From assembly GCA_022605405.1 (NCBI GenBank), contig JABYQQ010000023.1:496001-560000 (forward strand): a stretch of DNA of 64,000 nt, given 5' to 3'. The notes beneath the pieces are model-generated. The model searched no databases. It was not told the DNA's origin and saw only the letters and a program-made list of their open reading frames with translations. Of the stretch, positions 55,930-64,000 are shown piece by piece. The position numbers and the translations under genes are program-made. Position 1 is the first letter of the stretch, and each line of letters starts with the position of its first letter. The DNA comes from Earliella scabrosa. Taxonomy: Eukaryota > Basidiomycota > Agaricomycetes > Polyporales > Polyporaceae.

Positions 55930-58900
55930 TTAGGCGTACAAGTCCTCGTCGTCGTCGAAGCCAGACGTGCCGGCCTCGGAACGAACCTCCGACTCCTCAG
56001 CCACAGAGCTGTCGATGGCGTCCGAAGAGTCCTTCGCGCGCTGCTTACCCTTCTTGTCCGCAAGCAAGGCAATCATCTCGTCCTTGGCGACGAGCCCTGG
56101 GATGCGTGCCCACGAGCCAAGAACGGTGTTCGCACGCACAGAGGCGTCATTGAGAGAGTGGCAGAGACGGGACACGGTGAGGCGGCCGCGTGAGAAGGCC
56201 CGCTCGGCATCCACAGAGGTCGCTGTCGAAGCAAGGTTAAGATTAGCAGGGTGGCCGGTCGAAGTGGCCTCGCAGCTAGGATAACACGTACCGGGGATGG
56301 AAAGGTAGCCGATGGCCATGCGCGCGAGTGCAGGATCTTCGGAGTTGCTGGCCATAGCCGCGTTCCAGTAGGGGAGCGGGTCCTTCACGGAAGTCCGAGG
56401 AGGCCCTTCGAGGTACTCTTCCAATGCGAAGAAGGCGTCCGCGCTGTGCCGCAGCCCGGACAGCAGGTGTGAGGTTGGGGTTGTCGGTGAACTCGTCGAC
56501 GTGCTTGGTCAGCACGTCAATGAAAGGAATGACCTCATGGACTAGTGCACGGGTGCTGCTCGAGATCCTGTTGGTCACGAAGAGAAAGGGCTGCGCGGAG
56601 GTTAGCAGGCTGCGACGGAGGTTCACGCAATGAGGACACGACTCACGTCAAGGAGCTGGTACAGTTCCTCGAGGAGCTTCCACTCCTCGTCGCTCAGAAT
56701 GTAACGGCGCAGCCGCGCGCCATGTCGGTCCCCCTTGTTGAACTGGTGCATGTCGCAGAGGTCGGCGAGGATGTCCTTCATCTCGATCGCGCGTGCGAGG
56801 ACCATGGTGAACGTGTTCCACCGGGTCTTCACCATGCGGACGAGCACCTCGCTGTTGAGGCCCGCATCGGCAGCGAGTTGCTCGAGGGCGGCGCAGATCT
56901 GCGGACTGTGCCACACCTTCTGTGACAGCTTGGTGATCTGAAGATCGAAGCGTGAGGACATTCCAAACTGTGGCTGAATGGAGGGAAGGATTCGTACCTT
57001 CTCAATGGCTACCTGACCGATCTTGACCTCGTCCGGCGAGAGAACGAGCTCGGGGTTGTCCTCCTCGAGGCGTTCAATCTCGGCTTCGTCGGCGGCTTCG
57101 CGATCTTCGTCGGCTTCGGCAGCGGCTTCGACGTCTTCATAGTCAACGTCCTCGGGATCACCGAGGGCGTCGAGCGCGGGATCGACCACTCGACCGCGAC
57201 GCCGGAGAAATTGAGACATGATGGCCTATTAAACAAGTGTCAGGGCATGTACATGAGGGCGCGATGAGGTTCGCACCTTGACGACAAGATTGAGCACGTG
57301 TCCGAAGCGAGCTTCTGGTCCAAATGAGCCAGGTACAAGGTCCTGGAGCTCGCGCATCATAGCGCCATTGGTGGTGGCATTGTCGCATGTCACGGCGAGG
57401 ATCTGGATTAGGGTTCAAGTTAAGCACACACAGCGCGCATCAGTCGAGCGGAATGCTCACCTTGTCGACGATGCCGTACTCCTGGAGACACTCAAGAAGC
57501 TTTCCCGCGATGTATTTTGCTGTATGCGCGCTGGTGAGCCTGAAAGCGTGCAGATCAGTTGGGGCTGTGAGACCGTATTCACGAAGCGGCGCACGTACTG
57601 TATGAAGTCCAAGATGATGTGCTTGATCTCTCCGCCTTCGTGCCAATGTGCTGTGACGCCCAGGAACGAAATGACGTTCGGGGACGTCCAGCCGTCGAGG
57701 CAAATGTGGATGGCGCCCGGGAGCTTCTGTTGGACGGTTCGGTGTGGTCAGTTATATTCCGGAGGACCCTCCAAACGTCGACGAATCTTGAGATGGTCGC
57801 GCACTCGTATCTTGGTATGGTCAAAGATGTTGCGCACGTCGCGGGAGACTGTCCAGTTGGACGGGATGTTCGCCTTCAAGTACAGCATGCGAATGATCTC
57901 CTGGAACTCCGGGTCGTCCACAATGGCGAAGGGGCGGTGCCGGCGGGCGCACCACATCGCGACGAGGAAGCGGAGCCGAGCAGGGGTGTAGGTCGCTCCA
58001 CTTGCATACGCCGTGATCATCTCGGACTCCGCGGTCTCCTCTGGGTCACAGGATTTGACGTGCCTCGAGAGGTTTCCGGTCGAGTCCTGGTATTCCATGT
58101 GATCGACGTGTTTACCCAGGTGTCTAGAAGCGAAGTCAGCAAGAGTATGAGCGTGAGGACGAAGCCAACCGGGACACTGACTTCTTGCAAGTGAACCGGT
58201 GGATGATCGCGCCGTTTGCGCCCTTGATGATCTTCGGCGGGGCGAAATGGTCGTAAATCGCAGACCGCCAACCCTTGGAGAGCAGGGCTACATGGCCGAT
58301 GTAAGCCGCGCTGTTCACAGATATGGCGAAAGGGCACATACCGAGCGTCTGCTCTGGGGTTAACCCGCCATACTTCTGGGCGAAGCGGGCACGGCGCGTG
58401 TTGACTATGTTGATGCCCGCGAGCTGAGCTGCCATCCGGGTGCGTGACTTGACGGCAGAGACAGCCTCCTCGCCGTCACTTCCGACGGGAGAGTCAGCCT
58501 CATTGTCCGATATGTTGATGACGGGCGCAGGCGGAGCTTTGACCACTGCTGGCCCCATCGGGAGCCTCCTCGGGTACGCCTCCCTACCAGAGAAGCACAC
58601 ATGTCAGTATATCGTTCGAACGGGTCAAGTGAAGCGTAGCTGAATTGATTCTCATACCTGCTGGACGACGTGCCCGTGCTTGATGACCAACGGCAGGCGG
58701 ATCGGCTTGGGGAGGGCACCAGGCGGGCGGATGGGCGGCGGAATGGTCGCATCCTTGAATCGCTTGTTGGCTCCGGTGCTAGAGCCTGTGGCGGGTTTCG
58801 CAGGCGGTCCACCGGAAGCCACGGCCTTGCGCACACCGTCGCTGCCCTGAGACTCCGTCTCGCGACGGCGTTTTGTGACAGCCCCAGCATCGTTTGGCGT

Positions 58901-58942
58901 GGTGCTGATGGGAGAGGGGTTGGGAGACGAGGTAGAGGACAT
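55930..58942 (-). pseudogene. hAT transposase of hAT-3, internal deletion
   Basis: The ATG is at 58940-58942 and the TAA at 55930-55932. The order of domains is as in hAT-2: a BED-type finger (FTCKK, then STGNLSRHVKSCDP), ATYTPARLRFLVAMW, the catalytic core (ICLDGWTSPNVISFLGVTAH; AVTCDNATTNGAMMRELQDL; FGHVLNLVVKA), TRWNTFTMVLARAIEM, RYILSDEEWKLLEELYQLLD, and the dimerisation region (LARMAIGYLSIPG, STATSVDAERAFSRGRL). After NLTPAVRAAAQ (near 56445) the sequence jumps to another frame, SADAFFALEEYLEGPPR. The roughly 100-residue block that stands there in hAT-2 (from GVVNKYYAKSDDSIMYR on) is missing. The deletion also shifts the frame, so the protein would lose its dimerisation region. The element cannot move by itself. 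Confidence 0.8.
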
Positions 58943-59826
58943 TGTGGAGAGCTGAAGTGAAGGGCTAGAGAGTCAGAGTCCAGACTGAGCGGAACTCGGG
59001 AAACACATTCGTGCGTGCTCACCTATAAACCCGCCCTTCTCGTAGACAGAGACATATCGGCGGTCCGAAATGCCGCCGTGCATCCCCAGCATCGATGTGC
59101 TGGGCTGCGATCACATCGCAGCTGTCTATGCGTGTTTCAGGCCGTGTCCCGGGCGTGAGCTCTTGGAGGTACCTATCGGAGTCTGACCGGCTTGTAATGA
59201 GCATCATGGGACCATGTCTTCAAGCACGTAGGACTCACCTGACTGTTCGGACATGCTTGTCCTCCGCAATTATCTTTGTGAATCGCGGTGGACGTTGGAC
59301 GAGGATTTCTGAAAGAGGGTGTGCACGCCGGAGTGAGTATCCTATCGTTCCGGTCCCTGGAGAGCCAAGACGTACTGACTCACATTTCACCTGATCAGGT
59401 TGATAGGCCTTGCGTCAGGCACGATGGAGGAATGGCGAGTGGAGGAGGGCCAGAGGTAGAGGTTGAAGCCATGTCGTCCTCACGAGCGCCTAACCCCTTG
59501 TTGAATGCAACTTTGACAGGGTCGTGCCCACAGTGAAGCAGGGTCGCCACGGTCGCGCAAACGCCAGCGCGCCCGTCCTCTCCAGTTGCTCGCTCTCCCC
59601 ATATCTCTCCCGGACCCGACTCGCCGACTCCCTAGACACCAAAACTCCGCGCACATCGCGCCCAGGTGCGTACGATTGCAATCTACCAGCGCCAAACACC
59701 GCATACTGATCGAACTTACCTATCCGGGACATATCGCCAGACCACCGCACGAAACTCAGTACCCGCACGCCCGCGAGGATTATCAAGCACATCGCACTCG
59801 TGATTGATCTTGAAGCGCACGCCCAG
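58943..59826. other. Divergent upstream region between the two hAT-3 genes
   Basis: Open frames overlap on both strands. Plus-strand pieces at 59448-59520 and 59560-59700 could be 5' exons of the passenger gene, but I found no clear join. Confidence 0.3.
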
Positions 59827-61391
59827 ATGCGTCGCGGAAGCAAATCCGTATCACTCAGGCTCTTCGACCGACTCGCGACCGCTTGGCGCATGGGCGCTCA
59901 AGAGCCCTCTGGTGAGGAAGACTCCGAGACCCACCGACCGACCGAACTCTGCGTGTCACATATAGAGATGGTGCGAGCACCTCGCACCCTCTTCTCTAAC
60001 CTCCTCCCACCCACGACCGTCGTCTACACATCCCTGTTCTCAGAACGCCCCATCCCCAACTCAGTTTTCGCCATGGCCACCATCGAAGGCTTCAAACCAC
60101 ACCTGTACGTGCTCCGGGACATCAGCACGCAGCGTTCGAGCACAAACGCTCAGATCCACTCTCTCTGTGTGGTCATGAATGGGCCCACCGCCATCGTCAC
60201 GGTGAGTGATCTCTTCAGACTCCTCTGCGAGTTGTACGAAGGCCCGCGCACACAAGGCTCATTGACCGTGTTTTCCACACAGTTCATTCTTCCAACCAGC
60301 GAGCACATGCTTGCCGTCGCGCCTCCGACCCAGTTCGAAGACTGGGTTCAAGCCATCCTGGGCCGCGAGCTGCAGAATTGCGAGGCTTCAGACCAGCAGC
60401 GCCACATCGTGCTGCAGCTCGCCCTTCTGTATCAAGCCTTCTTCTACAATATCGACGAGCCGGTCGCCGTCGACCTCTTCCGCCTGTTCGTGGAGCAGCT
60501 CCTTCTCGAAGTGCTCTCCCTGGACGACCATGAGCCTGCCGAGCCTGCCCTCACGCGCGTGATGAACTGGGCCCATGACATTATGCCGCCGGTGCGTCCC
60601 ACTTACATCCAGAGCTCATCGCTCTCCGGTCTGCTCGCTCATGCTCGTCTCTGTCCACTCATCGTCGCTTTCTTCAGGACCTTTTCTGGGATCTCCCTCG
60701 GGTGGAGCCTGTGCCCGCCGCGGCCGGGGTCACCAGCTCCAGCGACGCCTCAGAGAGTGACACGGAGAGATTGCGAGTGACACCAACTGTCACACCACCC
60801 GTCCCCATCGACGGACCGCGTATGTCCTCTGTTTGTGTCCTCCACCCCGCTGCGCATACTAATTTTATCTCTCCTACTAGTCGGAGAGGGTACATCACGG
60901 TCCGGTGGGGCCGCCGCCGACACCATCACGTTGGTGCCAGGACAGGCGACCGCTGCGACGTCTTCGGAGCTCAATGACGGGGCCCCGTCGACGGGAATCA
61001 CGCAGAACGAGGCCGGGCATGGGCCTGTACAAGCCGACGGAGCTACAGGTATGTAGGATGGGCACGGACCAGTGTGCACGTTCTGGTTCCGAGTCATGGC
61101 GCCGGGCGCATGGAGCACCTCACTGACCACATGCTACTCACAGCCCCACCTCGTGCCCCGACAGCGGCTGCCATTGCCGAAGCCCTAGCCTTGCTGCTTG
61201 GGGTATCCTTGCATACGGACGCTGCTGCTCCGACCTCTACCCCTCTGCCGGACTTGGAGGACGGTCTCGTGGCTGTGCCACCGGCGCTCGAGGTCGACGA
61301 GCCACTTGAAGGCTATGACTCCGATGATGGTAGTATGCCTGAGCTGCGCACGCCCACGGGGTCTTCGGATGACGAGTATGACCACATTTAG
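59827..61391 (+). CDS. Passenger protein of hAT-3, at least 413 aa, unknown function
   Basis: Five exons join in frame with good splice sites: 59827-60201, 60283-60591, 60678-60819, 60881-61048 and 61144-61391 (TAG 61389-61391). The total of 414 codons is free of stops. ATG 59827 is the first in-frame ATG in this exon, but the frame is open further upstream, so a 5' exon is possible. The N-terminal 250 residues look like a folded, partly helical domain (FEDWVQAILGRELQNCEASD; LFRLFVEQLLLEVLSL). The rest is Thr/Ala/Pro-rich and ends acidic with YDSDDGSMPELRTPTGSSDD. There is no signal peptide, membrane segment or known catalytic motif. Its intact state, next to a damaged transposase, suggests a recent deletion in the transposase or some selection on this gene. 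It has the same position and orientation as the hAT-2 passenger. Confidence 0.6.
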
Positions 61392-61599
61392 TTAGACAAC
61401 AATGTACTACACAGTCCTTAACAAAGTGAAAGAATTTGCGCTGTTTGTACTCTGCAGCTCAATCCGCAACGGCTCCACAAAATGCCCATGCTTGATCTAG
61501 ATCCGCCCCTGAGCCGGAGCTGCGGCTCCGACTCAAACAGCTCCAGCTCGTGGCGGGTCCGACTCCGGATAATGGCGGGTCTATCCGCCGGGAGATCCG

Positions 61600-61617
61600 G
61601 AGCCGTGCTCGGCCTTA
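61600..61617 (-). repeat. Right terminal inverted repeat of hAT-3
   Basis: 18 bp, the exact complement of 55345-55362. Confidence 0.85.
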
Positions 61618-61834
61618 ATGCCGTACTTACAGCAGTCTGAACTTTGAAGCAGTCTGAGGGTATAAGTAATGTGATAGAAACAGAGGACCGACGGGGACGG
61701 AGGCGGCTCCTTACACGGACCGCATTCCGGACGCGCGCTACTCGGACTTCAGCGGCCCGGCCATCGCACTTCGCGGACCGCACAACTTGAGCTCATCACC
61801 AACTGCAGCGCATGTTATCCTTATGGCCTTAGTA

Positions 61835-61970
61835 GGCCCCGTTCGGTAGGACGGAGAAGACTCAGCTAGCTCATATCCGCTCTGCGCTCCACTCCCATCA
61901 CTAAGCGGCTAGGAGAATCGTAAACCTAGCCAAACCTAGTCTTCTCTGTCGTAGTACCGAACGGCGGGGC
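61835..61970. mobile_element. Small foldback MITE, about 136 bp
   Basis: The left end GGCCCCGTTCGGTA and a following GAGAAGACT match the complement of the right end (GCCCCGCCGTTCGGTA, then AGAGAAGACT) with small gaps, so most of the segment can fold on itself. There is no coding capacity. The target duplication is not clear. Confidence 0.6.
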
Positions 61971-62237
61971 ATGAAAGCGGCGTTGTGTTCCCGTCTTCTC
62001 GAACAGAGATGCGGCTGCAGGTCACGCAGCAACGGTTCACCATATTGCTTGTCTATGACGCTCACCACAGGAGATCCTTAGGTACCGCCTCTCCGTCATC
62101 TTACATCTCGACTTCTACGGTTCGGAACGTCACTGGCAGAATGCACTACCTGACGTGGTGAACCTCTGACAGTACAATTATTGTCCAATGCCATTAACCC
62201 GGATGTTGCAAGGTCGGCGCGTAACATCAATAGATCA

Positions 62238-62486
62238 TGGCTGATCGTGCCAAATACCTTGATAGCGAGATGCGCGATGCCATCATCAACGTGATGACTT
62301 TCCCCGAGTACCGGCTGTGGCGGAGAATCTGCTGGACGCTGTACAACGAGGTCATGGAGGTCCTCAGACATCACCGTGCTTCATCCGTTCTTTGACGACT
62401 CCTTTCTCCAACGCCTCACCGAGCACGGCACGGTGGTGGGCGGTGTCCCTGCCCTGTTCTTCATCCTGCAGGATGTGTCGGTGCGG
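62238..62486 (+). pseudogene. Fragment of an unidentified fungal family protein
   Basis: ATG 62238 opens a coding-like frame (YLDSEMRDAIINVMTFPEYR and LWRRICWTLYNEV). A second piece in another frame (FFDDSFLQRLTEHGTVVGGV with PALFFILQD, 62382-62486) resembles basidiomycete proteins with a nucleotidyltransferase-like GGS/GGV loop, but the resemblance is loose and the two pieces are out of frame. I would treat it as a relic. Confidence 0.3.
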
Positions 62487-62700
62487 TGACTTGCAACAAA
62501 CGTTTACAACGAAGCATTCTCGGCTGCACTCATCAAGTGCTGGTGCTGAAGCAATTGCAATAAGCGAATGCACACCTATGAAATGAAATACGCCGACCTC
62601 CGTCTTGATCTCCTGGTTGCGGGTATGTAAACCACGCAGAACCTCGACTTGGTGAAAGAGTATAGTCTACTTGAGTGCAAAGCCAATGGTGCGATGTTGG

Positions 62701-64000
62701 TCAGTGAAGTGGGCATTTTGATGCAGCTAACTCGGCTCTACATACCCCCATGGATTTGGCTTCCATCTCACGATATGTAGAAATGCGCTCCATCTCCACG
62801 GGTTGCAAACCAGCGAGGCGAACCTGATCCTCCAGCCACAGTATGTATTCTTCGAGACTCTCAAGATACGTGCGCTTTCTTTCGTGTGCTGAGATACGAT
62901 CCCTATCAGCTAGTGTGAGAATGAACAAGGCTGGGCAATGCAGCAGGCACTTACGGATCTGTGACGGGAAAACCTGCGTTCACCGACAGTGACCGAAACC
63001 ATTTCTTCCGTGCGCGGGTCGGAGTGTCATCCTCGCATGCTCGTTTGCGCTTCTTCATTCCTGTGGAGCCGCAGCCTTTTGGAGCAGCACCAGCTAGGGG
63101 TATAGAAGCGCGGGGATCGCTGCTAATCAATGGCGGTGAAGCACGCCCCGCCGCCGCAGTAAAGGACGCTAGCTGATCTCCCCCTTCCGACGCAGCTGGC
63201 CCCATCGACTCGGATGCGGAGGACACGTCCTCAGTTGCAGAACTGAAATCCACTGATGACGATGCATGCGATTGCGTGGACGGGTGAGGCTCGCCAAGCG
63301 GGTCCTGAGCTGCAGAGCTCGGTTCGAGAAGGTCTGTATAACCGTTGTCGGCAGCAGCGTCATCGGATGAGAAGGATTGAGCATTCGTAACCGAGGAGCA
63401 GATGACTGCAGCGCTAGGGAAGCAGGCGGAGTATAGGTCGAACGTTGTGGGAAGTGCAGCGACGGCATCCACAGCGGTTCCTTCGTCGTGATGCTTCGGT
63501 GTCTCACCCCTTCCCAGCATCAACTCGCAAAGACGGCTTGTATCATCGGGTAGGGAGTTTCTCCCGGATGGTAGCCAAGACGAGCTCTGCGCGCCCCACC
63601 TCATTGCCCCGGGGCTCTCCAACAGACACTCTGTCATGCCGGACAGGTGGGATGAAGACGGTGGAGCGGAGAGGAAGGGAACGAAATCCTCCACCACGTG
63701 TGCAGTGTCCGCTGCGGTCACCTTTAACGTGATCTCCGTGTAATCCACAGTCGGAGACAGCGCATCTGTCAACGAGCTGTACGTGGATTGTGGAGCTGAG
63801 CCACAGATACCGATCATGTCCGGGTGGGATTTCCAGTGCTGTTGCTCGAGGGGGTCGTACCCAACCCCTTGGGCAAGTGGAGGAAAACGGACATATTGGG
63901 AGGGCGTGGAGTGTGTGGTAGAACAAAGCTGCAATTCAGCGATAGCTCCCGGGGGCAGCCCAGTGGTGGCAGAACGATCTTCAAGGTGCAGAAGGCTGAG
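62701..64000 (-). CDS. bZIP-like transcription factor, partial at 5' end and truncated at 3' end
   Basis: The frame is open on the minus strand from the right edge to a donor at 62954 (GTAAGT). It continues in a second exon from about 62909 to TGA at 62701-62703 or slightly before. The first exon is Ser/Thr/Pro-rich and ends in a basic block (MKKRKRACEDDTPTRARKKW) and AGFPVTDP. Exon 2 carries DRDRISAHERKRTYLESLEE and LEDQVRLAGLQPVEMERIST. This is the pattern of a family of fungal bZIP-like nuclear proteins (basic segment, then a heptad-type helix). Two problems are visible. The exon junction is out by one base. The helix is followed by REMEAKSMG and a short unrelated end where the family normally goes on for another 60 or more residues. 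It is probably decaying, unless the true splicing differs. Confidence 0.55.

Larger units (their letters stand above)
55345..61617 (-). mobile_element. hAT transposon hAT-3 with damaged transposase and a second gene
   Basis: The ends are an 18-bp perfect inverted repeat, TAAGGCCGAGCACGGCTC at 55345-55362 and its complement at 61600-61617. Subterminal DNA (55365-55540 and 61500-61600) is rich in GGAGCCG and CCGGAG motifs. The span is 6273 bp. The 8-bp flanks (CTCTAATC and ATGCCGTA) do not match, so either one end has been rearranged or the two ends come from two copies. Inside are a minus-strand transposase with an internal deletion and a five-exon plus-strand gene, divergently arranged as in hAT-2. 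Confidence 0.75.

Overview
The window looks like nuclear DNA of a mushroom-forming basidiomycete (Agaricomycetes, probably Polyporales). The evidence is the short GT-AG introns (mostly 50-65 nt), the dense small exons, Plavaka, hAT and PIF/Harbinger transposases of the basidiomycete type, three copies of a DUF6532-type gene, a MYND-finger gene and a bZIP-like gene at the right edge. It is an accessory, transposon-rich region. Almost every gene is either part of a mobile element, a member of an expanded fungal family of unknown function, or a decaying copy of a host gene. Gene identities come from motif recognition by eye; no database was searched.

Layout. 0-2 kb: a Plavaka transposase pseudogene (minus strand) split by a 509-bp solo LTR. 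2-14 kb: four plus-strand family genes of unknown function. These are a 3'-truncated DUF6532-type gene, two unrecognised genes, and a large broken gene (8846-13842) that holds a 2.1-kb LTR element, whose own gene is split by a 529-bp MITE. 14-18 kb: two pieces of a PIF/Harbinger transposase around a truncated paralogue of the broken gene. 19-21 kb: a frameshifted DUF6532 pseudogene. 23-41 kb: mostly non-coding-looking DNA with decayed host fragments (a RIX7/NVL-type AAA ATPase and a TANGO2/NRDE gene) and one apparently intact MYND zinc-finger gene. 43-62 kb: three hAT transposons almost end to end, with a complete-looking DUF6532 gene between the second and third. 62-64 kb: a small MITE and a truncated bZIP-like gene that runs off the right edge.

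How the parts work together. hAT-1 looks autonomous: an apparently intact transposase, terminal inverted repeats and a perfect 8-bp target duplication. hAT-2 and hAT-3 share an architecture worth attention. Each has a minus-strand transposase and, divergently transcribed beside it within the same inverted repeats, an unrelated-looking intact plus-strand gene (about 124 and 413 aa). Both passenger products end in an acidic tail with a (M/L)PEL motif, although they do not otherwise look alike. hAT-3 has lost part of its transposase, so only its passenger remains intact.

Decay pattern. Several pseudogenes carry single in-frame stops that fit C-to-T changes (TAG for CAG, TGA for CGA), and six of the seven differences between the two LTRs of the 2.1-kb element are transitions. 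This points to methylation- or RIP-like decay rather than wholesale rearrangement.
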